NCBI GenBank assembly: GCA_003565735.1
Contig: PXBB01000102.1
Coordinates: forward strand, 1 to 40,445
Direction of reading: 5' to 3'
Origin: Bacteroidales bacterium
Lineage (GTDB): Bacteria; Bacteroidota; Bacteroidia; Bacteroidales; PXBB01
DNA length: 40,445 bases
The notes under the pieces were generated by a model. The model had not been told where the DNA came from, made no database searches, and worked only from the letters and a program-made list of their open reading frames with translations. Positions 9,459 through 17,979 of this stretch are shown here, one piece after another. Position 1 is the stretch's first letter; each line of letters starts with the position of its first letter. The translations under genes were made by a program, and so were the position numbers.

Positions 9459-9485
9459 CAGAAATTTTTTGAAAAAGTAAACATT

Positions 9486-11543
9486 ATGAAAAAAATGAGT
9501 TATTATTTTGTGTTATTGTTTTGTGCTCTTATAGTTAACCATACTAAATCATTGGCTTTTAATTCTCAAAGTCAAGGTAAAGAAAAAATGGTTCCTGAAA
9601 CATTATGGCATCTGGGGCGTGTAAGTGATGCGCAACTGTCTCCTGACGGGCAGTTATTACTGTTTAATGTCACCACATACACTATTGAAAGTAATCAGGG
9701 CAGCCGTCAGCTGTATGTTTACAGCTTCGCTACGGGCGAGACCTGGCCTTTACCAACAGGACAAGCGGGCATATTTAACGGCGTTTGGCGCCCTGATGGC
9801 AAAGTGATAGGATATATTTCTACAAAAAGTGGCTCCGCTCAAATATGGGAGATAGACCCTAAAGGCCATTCGAACAACCAAATTAGCCATATTGAAGGCG
9901 GCATAACGGGCTTTCAGTACGCCCCGACAAAAGACCGCATATTATACACACAAAGGGTAAAACTTGATGAAACAGTTCAGGACAAGCATCCTGACCTGCC
10001 TTTAGCCAACGCCCGCATAATTGATGATTTGATGTACAGACACTGGGACACCTGGAGTGATTATTCTTACAGCCATATTTTTGTAGCTCCCTACAGCAAT
10101 AGAATTGAAAATGGCATCGACATCATGGAAGGTGAACCCTACCATTCGCCCCTACCCCCATTCGGCGGGATGAATCAAATAGCATTCAGCCCCGACGGGA
10201 AGTATATAGCCTACACATGCAAAAAAATAAAAGGTAAAGAATTTACTCTAAGCACAAACAGCAACATATACTTATACAATATTGAGCAGGGTACCACAGA
10301 AAAACTGACCAAAAATATGTACGGCTATGACAGATACCCTGTTTTTTCGCCCAATGGCAAAATGCTGGCCTGGCAAAGCATGAAAACGCCCGGATTTGAA
10401 TCCGACAAAGCACGGCTTATGGTATATAACTTCGAGGACAATACCATAACTTACCTTACAGAAGGTTTTGACCAAAGGGCATCGGATTTTATCTGGTCTG
10501 ATGATAATAAAGAAATTTACTTTATCAGTGGCATACATGCTACATATCAGCTTTATAAAGTTGATATTGAAACCCGCAACATCAATCAAATCACAGAAGG
10601 CGTTCACAATATTCATGGTATTGATAAAAAAAATGGCAGATTAATAGCCGAAATCATGTCCATGTCTATGCCAACAGAGATTTTTGAGATTTCTTACCAA
10701 ACAGGAGTGATGCAACAAATTACATTTACAAATAAAGAGGTCTTGGAAAATATAGAACTTGGCAAAGTTGAAAAACGCTGGATAAAAACAACTGACGATA
10801 AAGATATGCTGGTATGGGTTATTTACCCACCGTTTTTTGATGCCGAGAAAACATATCCTGCACTGCTGTATTGCCAGGGCGGGCCTCAAAGTGCCGTGAG
10901 TCAGTTTTTTTCATACCGTTGGAATTTTCAGTTAATGGCTGCACATGATTATATAATAGTGGCACCCAACCGCCGGGGGCTTCCTACATTTGGCCAAGAA
11001 TGGAACGACCAGATCAGTGGTGACTATGGCGGGCAAAATATGCTTGATTACTTAAGCGCCATAGATGCATTAGCTAAAGAACCCTTTATTGATGAAAACA
11101 GGCTTGGTGCCGTAGGTGCAAGTTATGGTGGTTTTTCTGTTTTTTGGCTGGCAGGCAATCACAACAAGCGTTTTAATGCCTTTATTGCCCACTGTGGCAT
11201 GTTTAATTTTGAAAGCTGGTATGGCAGTACCGAAGAAATGTTTTTCGCCAATCATGATTTGGGTGGCCCTTACTGGGAAGAAGAAAAACCCAAAAGCTAT
11301 GATTTTTCACCCCATAGGTTTGTTGGCAATTGGGATACACCCATTTTGGTCATTCATGGCGAAAATGATTTCCGCATCCCCTACACCGAAGGTATGCAAG
11401 CTTTCAATGCCGCACAATTGCAAGACATTCCCAGCCGCTTTCTGTATTTTCCGGATGAAACACATTTTGTCCTTAAGCCACAAAACAGCATACTGTGGCA
11501 ACGAGAATTCTTTAGCTGGCTTGATAAATGGCTGAAGAAATAA
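9486..11543 (+). CDS. S9 family peptidase (dipeptidyl-peptidase IV / prolyl oligopeptidase type)
   Basis: WD40-like propeller repeats; catalytic serine motif GAVGASYGGFSVFWLAG; ILVIHGENDFRIPYTEGMQAF; DETHFVLKPQN. Confidence 0.92.
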   Translation: MKKMSYYFVLLFCALIVNHTKSLAFNSQSQGKEKMVPETLWHLGRVSDAQLSPDGQLLLFNVTTYTIESNQGSRQLYVYSFATGETWPLPTGQAGIFNGVWRPDGKVIGYISTKSGSAQIWEIDPKGHSNNQISHIEGGITGFQYAPTKDRILYTQRVKLDETVQDKHPDLPLANARIIDDLMYRHWDTWSDYSYSHIFVAPYSNRIENGIDIMEGEPYHSPLPPFGGMNQIAFSPDGKYIAYTCKKIKGKEFTLSTNSNIYLYNIEQGTTEKLTKNMYGYDRYPVFSPNGKMLAWQSMKTPGFESDKARLMVYNFEDNTITYLTEGFDQRASDFIWSDDNKEIYFISGIHATYQLYKVDIETRNINQITEGVHNIHGIDKKNGRLIAEIMSMSMPTEIFEISYQTGVMQQITFTNKEVLENIELGKVEKRWIKTTDDKDMLVWVIYPPFFDAEKTYPALLYCQGGPQSAVSQFFSYRWNFQLMAAHDYIIVAPNRRGLPTFGQEWNDQISGDYGGQNMLDYLSAIDALAKEPFIDENRLGAVGASYGGFSVFWLAGNHNKRFNAFIAHCGMFNFESWYGSTEEMFFANHDLGGPYWEEEKPKSYDFSPHRFVGNWDTPILVIHGENDFRIPYTEGMQAFNAAQLQDIPSRFLYFPDETHFVLKPQNSILWQREFFSWLDKWLKK

Positions 11544-11720
11544 GCCTGCATTATTCAAGAATAGTAAACAAAGGTATTGAATAAGACTGATTATCAATTC
11601 AAAACTTTTAAAATTTTGAAAACTTTATTTTTGTTTGCTTTTAGCCTTACAAGTGACCTAAATTAAAAGCATGAATAGTACAGGAAAAAAAAATCACTCA
11701 ACAAATTAGTTTTGAAAAAT

Positions 11721-12773
11721 ATGAAAAAATTCACTTTGCTATTAATCTTAATAGCTTATGTTTATAGTGCTGATGCTACAAACAGCTCTTGCGGTGCATT
11801 TGTTGACAACGATAACACCTCACATAATAATCAATATAAAGATTCTATAATAAAAAACAGGGTATTATGCGCAAAGCAAAAAGACAGGTTAGAATATTTG
11901 AGCAAAGAAATCGAACAGTGCGGGCACAGCTATCTTTTTCTCATTGACTCGTTGCTAAAAAGCGATAGCCTAACATTGAATAAGACGTCACCAATAAATT
12001 ATTCAAAGCCACTTCACCCGGACATTGACAAAAATCTTGTTAGCAAGCGCATGTCAAAGGTAAGCCCCTCATACCCTGCCGGTCATAAATATGATGACAT
12101 ATGGTGTACCAGAAGAGCGCACCCCTATCCTAATGATCTTGCAGCAAATGACACCCTTGTAAAACTGGTTCTTATTAACGACAGCAGTGAATTCCATATG
12201 CCAGGAGAAGCACGCGTAAGCTCACGCTTTGGTTGGCGCAACGGACGTATGCACAATGGCATTGACTTAGCCATTTACCACTACCTGCCGATTTATAACA
12301 CGTTCCCCGGCATTGTACGATTTGCAGGCTATATTTATGGTTATGGCCGCTTAGTTATTGTAAGACACTACAACGGATTAGAAACCTACTATGCTCACTT
12401 AAGCCGTATTCAGGTAAATACAGGCGATACGATTAAAGCAGGTGCTGTTGTTGGCAACTCAGGCAACTCAGGAACTTCGAGAGGAACTCACCTGCATTAT
12501 GAAATAAGGTACAAAGGCGTTGCACTAAACCCCGCTCATATTATTTCATTTACCGATAATAAGTTGCTGCACGACACGATCATGCTTAAAAAACAACGTG
12601 ACAGATTTTTTGTTTACAGCAAAAACGCCATACTTTACAAAGTGCAAAGAGGCGATTACCTCTATAGAATTGCTGAGGAATACGGCACCACGGTAAGAAG
12701 GTTACGTGAAACTAACGATATACCTGGTAATGGCATCATACGTGTGGGGCAAATAATAAGAATTGAACTGTAA
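11721..12773 (+). CDS. M23 family metallopeptidase with a C-terminal LysM domain
   Basis: SRFGWRNGRMHNGIDLAI, YYAHLS, GNSGNSGTSRGTHLHYEIR (M23 motifs); YKVQRGDYLYRIAEEYGTTVRRLRETNDIPGNGIIRVGQIIRI (LysM). Confidence 0.92.
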   Translation: MKKFTLLLILIAYVYSADATNSSCGAFVDNDNTSHNNQYKDSIIKNRVLCAKQKDRLEYLSKEIEQCGHSYLFLIDSLLKSDSLTLNKTSPINYSKPLHPDIDKNLVSKRMSKVSPSYPAGHKYDDIWCTRRAHPYPNDLAANDTLVKLVLINDSSEFHMPGEARVSSRFGWRNGRMHNGIDLAIYHYLPIYNTFPGIVRFAGYIYGYGRLVIVRHYNGLETYYAHLSRIQVNTGDTIKAGAVVGNSGNSGTSRGTHLHYEIRYKGVALNPAHIISFTDNKLLHDTIMLKKQRDRFFVYSKNAILYKVQRGDYLYRIAEEYGTTVRRLRETNDIPGNGIIRVGQIIRIEL

Positions 12774-12860
12774 GCCGTGTTAACTGTGGGAGGTTGGCTA
12801 CAGAAAATGTTACGGTTTTAAGCTTATAAAAGATGTTCTCTTCCTTAATCCGTTTTTAAT

Positions 12861-12883
12861 GATGCCTAGCATTTTTCGGCATC
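12861..12883. repeat. Small inverted repeat (GATGCC-11 nt-GGCATC) between convergent genes
   Basis: Read directly; no T-tract, so not called a terminator. Confidence 0.4.
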
Positions 12884-12891
12884 CCGCACTA

Positions 12892-13491
12892 TCAAAAATT
12901 GAAAAAGTTTTCGTAACCTATTCCCAGATCGTAACGGCCTTGCGAAATAGCAGCCGGCTCATCGTTAATAAATGTTTTGAGATTAAAGCGTCCCGAAATA
13001 ATGGTTCTGGTTGCTACATTATCTACAAATAAGCGCTGCGCCCTTTTTACGATAAGTTCCCCTTCAATAATATCAAGTTTTGTTTCCTTGTTGTTAATTG
13101 TCAAATACACAGCTCTTCCTGAATCGCTAAGGTTGATAATGGTATCGTCAAGCATAACCAGGTCAAAATTGTTTTGAGGTTCAAAGCCTTTAACGGAAAA
13201 TTTCAAATCCACAATGTTATTATCCATGCGCCCTCTGAGAAGAAGATGCAGGGTGTCGTTATTGACAAACACCTTGGCAGGTAGCTCATGGTCGGTAGAT
13301 ACAAAAGCTTTTCTGTCAATATATGCGCCAAAGGTATTATACCCCCATTCGGAATAAATGGGAAGCCCTGGCTGGTAGGAATCTTCAATAAAAACGCTTC
13401 CTGATAAATCTATTTCATCCATTTTATCGCAAGATGTTAAAAACAATGGTAATAAAATGGCAATTGATATAAGTCTTGATAATGTTTTCAT
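12892..13491 (-). CDS. Hypothetical lipoprotein
   Basis: Signal peptide with lipobox LFLTSCDKMDE; no family recognised. Confidence 0.7.
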   Translation of the reverse strand: MKTLSRLISIAILLPLFLTSCDKMDEIDLSGSVFIEDSYQPGLPIYSEWGYNTFGAYIDRKAFVSTDHELPAKVFVNNDTLHLLLRGRMDNNIVDLKFSVKGFEPQNNFDLVMLDDTIINLSDSGRAVYLTINNKETKLDIIEGELIVKRAQRLFVDNVATRTIISGRFNLKTFINDEPAAISQGRYDLGIGYENFFNF

Positions 13492-13508
13492 GATTTTATA
13501 TGTTTTTT

Positions 13509-14300
13509 TTAATTAAAAGGATATTGTAAAGAAAAACGTAACCCTGAGTAGTATTCAGCATCAGTTAGTACGAAATTATTATTGGTTAAATACAAAGAAG
13601 GTAAAAAGATTTCAAACATGTAGTTTATTTTATCGGGCTTACCAAACTTAAAACCCAGCGCAGCATAAGCCGTTGCATACAAGTCGTCCGTTTCTCTGTG
13701 AAAGCTCTTTTTTACAGCATTTTTTTCTGTTTTCATATCTTCGTTATGAAAAGAAACATCTGTACTGTGTTTAAGGTTTGTTAAGCTAAAATCACATCCT
13801 GCTTTTAAATATAATCCGAAAAAAGGCACCTGTAATGGGAAAAAACGGACTTCAACAGGGACTGTTAAAAGGCTGCGGTTTTCTGTAATAGATTTCAAGC
13901 GTGCAAATTTGGTGTCGCTGTCAATTTCAGAATAACGGATATAGAAAAAGTCCGTACCACTTGAAGTGGAACCGGTTATTTCTGTATTATACGACTTAAC
14001 CCTTAAGCCTGTAGAAATACCGGCTCTGTACTTTTGGTGGAAATACTCCCAACGAATGCCAAAAGTATGTCCGGAAGTAAAGGAAGAAATATGACCATGT
14101 GAGACAGGTGTATGATAAAATCTGTTGATATCCTGCCTGATATCAAGGTCTTCATTAATAGAGCCATTTAAAAAAACAGCGCCACCTTCAAGGTGCAATA
14201 GATTTATCCAGGTGTCTTCGGCAGCTTTTTCAGGTGCCTGAGAATAAACTGTAAAAACAGTGCCTACAGTTAGAATAATCAGTTGAAATAATCTTTTCAT
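13509..14300 (-). CDS. Hypothetical outer-membrane beta-barrel-like protein
   Basis: Signal peptide; alternating aromatic/amphipathic strands ending GLRFSLQYPFN. Confidence 0.65.
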   Translation of the reverse strand: MKRLFQLIILTVGTVFTVYSQAPEKAAEDTWINLLHLEGGAVFLNGSINEDLDIRQDINRFYHTPVSHGHISSFTSGHTFGIRWEYFHQKYRAGISTGLRVKSYNTEITGSTSSGTDFFYIRYSEIDSDTKFARLKSITENRSLLTVPVEVRFFPLQVPFFGLYLKAGCDFSLTNLKHSTDVSFHNEDMKTEKNAVKKSFHRETDDLYATAYAALGFKFGKPDKINYMFEIFLPSLYLTNNNFVLTDAEYYSGLRFSLQYPFN

Positions 14301-14425
14301 AAAAATAGTTTTTAAAATGTAAAAAAATACTCATGCAAATTTATATAAAAAATAACCATTGATAACAAAATAAAATACTTTGTTAAAAACATTACTATTT
14401 TTTTTTTACATCCTGAACGTGTAGA

Positions 14426-15370
14426 TTATAAATCCAACAAAGAAGCTGCACCTAATATGGCGGCATCATTACCCTTTAAAGCGGACAGCTCTATCGACAC
14501 TTTGGTTTTATAACAATCTAATAAAAACATGTCGAAATATTTTCTCAAAGGGTTTATAAATGCATTACCTGCACCTGACAAGCCACCAAATAGAATGATT
14601 TTTTCCGGAGCAGTTAAAGCAACACAATCGGCAAGTTTAAGGGCCAAAATGCGGGCTGTTTTATCAAGTGTTTCAATAGCTATCATATCATTATCGGAGG
14701 CTGCCTTTGCAATATCTTTGCTTGATAAGGAAGGTTTATTTCTCAAAATTGAAGCCGTTGGTTTTTGTGCCAAGAGCTCTTTAGCTGTTTTAACTACGCC
14801 GCTTGCAGATGCATAAGCCTCCAGGCACCCTTTTTTTCCGCAGCTGCAATAACGACCTTCGGGTATGTAGGTGGTATGTCCTAATTCGCCGGCAAGGCCA
14901 TTATGCCCGTAAAGCACCCGCCCGCCTACAACAAAACCACTGCCTACACCTGTGCCAAGCGTTAGCATGATAAAATCTTTAACCCCTTTAGCACTTCCAA
15001 ATAACATTTCTCCTAAAGCAGCAGCTTTGGCATCATTGGTAATGATTACAGGTGTTTTAAAACAGTCCTCAAAAACTTTCTTAATATTTATTACACCATG
15101 CCAGGGTAAGTTAGGGGCATTTGCTATGCTCCCATCAAAAAAATTACCATTGGGCACCCCTATGCCTACCCCTTTGAGATTTTCTAAAACACAATAGGGC
15201 TTTGAAAGTCTTTTTATGCACTCCAACAAAGCTTCTGCAAACTTATGTACTAAGCTATATTCCTGCGTCTTTATGCTGTCATAGGCTAAAATTTCGTTAT
15301 TATTATCAATAATTCCAACAACTGTATTGGTTCCACCAATATCAATGCCTATCTTATACACTTTTGCCAT
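14426..15370 (-). CDS. ROK family protein (glucokinase-like sugar kinase)
   Basis: IGIDIGGTNTVVGIID; GTGVGSGFVVGGRVLYGHNGLAGELGHTTY; CSCGKKGCLEAYASASG. Confidence 0.93.
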   Translation of the reverse strand: MAKVYKIGIDIGGTNTVVGIIDNNNEILAYDSIKTQEYSLVHKFAEALLECIKRLSKPYCVLENLKGVGIGVPNGNFFDGSIANAPNLPWHGVINIKKVFEDCFKTPVIITNDAKAAALGEMLFGSAKGVKDFIMLTLGTGVGSGFVVGGRVLYGHNGLAGELGHTTYIPEGRYCSCGKKGCLEAYASASGVVKTAKELLAQKPTASILRNKPSLSSKDIAKAASDNDMIAIETLDKTARILALKLADCVALTAPEKIILFGGLSGAGNAFINPLRKYFDMFLLDCYKTKVSIELSALKGNDAAILGAASLLDL

Positions 15371-15586
15371 TTATAAAATGTTATAAACTTTTTATAGCAA
15401 AGGTAGTACTCTTAGCTGTTTTATAGTGTTTTTTTGGTAAAGATTTTTTTTACACATCGAAACTCATGAAAAGTGTATCAAGAGGCAATGACAATGCTGT
15501 TAAAATGACGACTGTTTTTCTATCTTAATGATAAGTTGGGATGATTTCAATTAAAAGCTTACATAATACGGTTTAAAAATTACAGA

Positions 15587-16105
15587 CTAATAATTGTTGT
15601 GTTTAATAAGATCCAGAATTTTAATAAACTTTAAACTTTCACCATAAAGCGTATGGTGTGCTTGTTTGTAGTACTTTTCCCTCTCTAAAAGGAGATTTCG
15701 GATAAAGAACATTTTTTCTTTAGGCTGCATATTTAAAAGCAATGGGCGTTCCTTTTTGGCCCTTTGCAGCCTATTGAAAAGTTCGCCGGGCGTGTATTGT
15801 AAATACAGGGTAATCCCTGTATCATTCATTATATTAATGTTTGAGCTTGAGCATGCAAAACCGCCCCCTGTTGAAACTATTTTATTCTTAGTTTCTTTAA
15901 TACGGTTTAAAGTGTCACTTTCGAGCTGCCTGAAGTAAGCCATGCCCTCATTTTTAATAATTTCTTCAATTGAAGATTGCTCTTGTTCACTTATAAAATG
16001 ATCCGTATCAATAAAACTTCTATGAAGCTTTTTTGACAACCTTTTACCCAAAGTTGTTTTCCCTGCACCCATAAAACCAATAAGGTAAATATTTTTAAAA
16101 TCCAT
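15587..16105 (-). CDS. aroK: Shikimate kinase
   Basis: IYLIGFMGAGKTTLGKRLSKKL, FIDTDHFISE, FRQLESDTL, STGGGFACSS, RPLL. Confidence 0.92.
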   Translation of the reverse strand: MDFKNIYLIGFMGAGKTTLGKRLSKKLHRSFIDTDHFISEQEQSSIEEIIKNEGMAYFRQLESDTLNRIKETKNKIVSTGGGFACSSSNINIMNDTGITLYLQYTPGELFNRLQRAKKERPLLLNMQPKEKMFFIRNLLLEREKYYKQAHHTLYGESLKFIKILDLIKHNNY

Positions 16106-16242
16106 GCTTTTTGAATGTGAGCAATGTGGGTTTATATTTTTTTACAAACTTAGCTTTTTTTTACCAAAAACTCAAGTGCTGCTTGTGCCTTTTAGTTGGT
16201 AAATGTGCAAAAACTAAGTTATAGTGCAAAATAGTATTTATT

Positions 16243-16803
16243 CTATGGTCTAAAAAAATCATTCTTAATTTCAGGGCAAAAATTTTCCCTGTCTATTACA
16301 TGTTTTAATGTGTCACCGATTAATTGAAATTTCACTTCCCTGAAGAGAACATATGTATCACTATTTTCAGGCATACAATTTTTAATAGTCGTTTTTTGAT
16401 TAATATCTCTTAATTGATTAATTGCTAAACAGTCCTCCCCAAACTCACGTAAAAACAAGCACGTGTCTGTGGTAAAACTATGGAGTATCAAAGCACTATC
16501 TGTTAGTATCCACTGCCCATAAGCAAAACCTCGTGCCAAACATGCACCATAATTGAAGTTAAATGTACTATCGGGATGTATTTTCAATTCAGCAGTGTAA
16601 GGCGTGGCGCGTTTTACTGATTTCCATTTTCCAATAAATAAGTCAGCACTTCCGTTTTGTGTGTCAGAATCGTCCTTTTTTGTCTTCTGCGTACAAGTTG
16701 CTAATCCCATCAATAAAACCCCAATTATAATGAAAATGGGGCTATGTTTGACCTTTAATAAGCTTGCTAACATTTTGTCCTTCAGCTTTATGGATATAGT
16801 CAA
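16243..16803 (-). CDS. Hypothetical lipoprotein
   Basis: Lipobox-like LLMGLATCTQKTKKDD; lipocalin-like pattern FIGKWKSVKRATPYTAELKIHPDSTF. Confidence 0.6.
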   Translation of the reverse strand: MTISIKLKDKMLASLLKVKHSPIFIIIGVLLMGLATCTQKTKKDDSDTQNGSADLFIGKWKSVKRATPYTAELKIHPDSTFNFNYGACLARGFAYGQWILTDSALILHSFTTDTCLFLREFGEDCLAINQLRDINQKTTIKNCMPENSDTYVLFREVKFQLIGDTLKHVIDRENFCPEIKNDFFRP

Positions 16804-16814
16804 AAAAAAGTATA

Positions 16815-17696
16815 TTACTCTCTTTCAGCAAGCATTTTTCTTGCATCATTAATAAAGTAAAGATTCCATGCATGTGGATTGCCTCCTTTGGCAGGGTCTT
16901 GTGATGCTACCCATTTCAAATCCTCAAGATATCCTTGCTCATTACCAATCAAGGCATATAAATACTTAGCTCTTCCCCAGCGGTTTACATAAAATTGGGG
17001 TCCAACCTCAATGGCTTTGTCAAATTCCCGGGCTGCCCTCTCTTTGCTACCGCCAAATCTTTCAGGAACAGCTATATAATAAAGGCCCCTGGAGAAATAG
17101 TTACCCCCACCAGCCCAATTGGGATCAAGTTTATCAATGCGTGCAATAATTTCATTGTTGTCGCGCACTATTCTGGTATTGAATGAACGCCTGAAAGGCG
17201 ATAAACACTCCTTAAAATAATAAAAGCGGGCCGTGTACCAATAACCCATAGCATCTATCTCATCTATTGTTAGGAAGGCGGCAGCTTCTGTGATATCCAT
17301 ACCATCTAAAACCGCCTTTCGGAAAGCCTCATTGGTAAACATAGCTTTCTCGCAATACTTTATGGCTTCCTTGTAATAATATGATTTCTCTTTTCTGTTA
17401 TCGGCATAAGCAGCGCCCAGCAAAAGTTTATAATTACCTATTTTCCACAAAGCAAAACAGTTGTAAGGATCTGCCGCCTCGACCTTTCTGTAGGTGACGA
17501 TAATTTTTTCAACATCCTCTTTTGTGCTTGCTGTCTTTTCCATAGCTTTGGCCTCTTCTATTATATTTTGTGTTGTACTGGCACTTTTTCTTGGCGACAT
17601 ATAGCCCCAACCCTCACTAAATGAAACACAAGAGCTGACAAATAGTAATATGCATATCAGAAATAATGAACCCAAATAGTTTTTTTTCATAGCCAT
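16815..17696 (-). CDS. Lipoprotein resembling TRAP-transporter TatT component / TPR-like proteins
   Basis: Lipobox LFVSSCVSFSEGWG; helical repeats; GNYFSRGLYYIAVPERFGGSKERAAREFDKAIEVGPQF. Confidence 0.55.
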   Translation of the reverse strand: MAMKKNYLGSLFLICILLFVSSCVSFSEGWGYMSPRKSASTTQNIIEEAKAMEKTASTKEDVEKIIVTYRKVEAADPYNCFALWKIGNYKLLLGAAYADNRKEKSYYYKEAIKYCEKAMFTNEAFRKAVLDGMDITEAAAFLTIDEIDAMGYWYTARFYYFKECLSPFRRSFNTRIVRDNNEIIARIDKLDPNWAGGGNYFSRGLYYIAVPERFGGSKERAAREFDKAIEVGPQFYVNRWGRAKYLYALIGNEQGYLEDLKWVASQDPAKGGNPHAWNLYFINDARKMLAERE

Positions 17697-17979
17697 AATT
17701 ATTAAAAGTTACTTTATCTTCATTCTTACAAAACTTATAATACAAAACTAAAAAATATTTTGATAACCGAAGGTGAATTTCAATAAAATCTAGAAAGTTA
17801 AATGGCTGTTGGCTATTGCATATATTTTTAAAAGCATTATTCTCCCTTTCAACACATAAAACAAGTCATTCAAAAAGAATATATTTTTTTTGAAAAAAAA
17901 ACATTCAATATTTGCAATTGTCATATAAACCAAGCTGTAAAACTTTTTGCTTAGTAAATGAGATTCAATTGTTAGAAAA

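Noticed and set aside
12861-12883. GATGCC/GGCATC inverted repeat as a terminator for the M23 peptidase gene
   Set aside because: Short stem, 11-nt loop and no following T-tract; listed only as a small inverted repeat.
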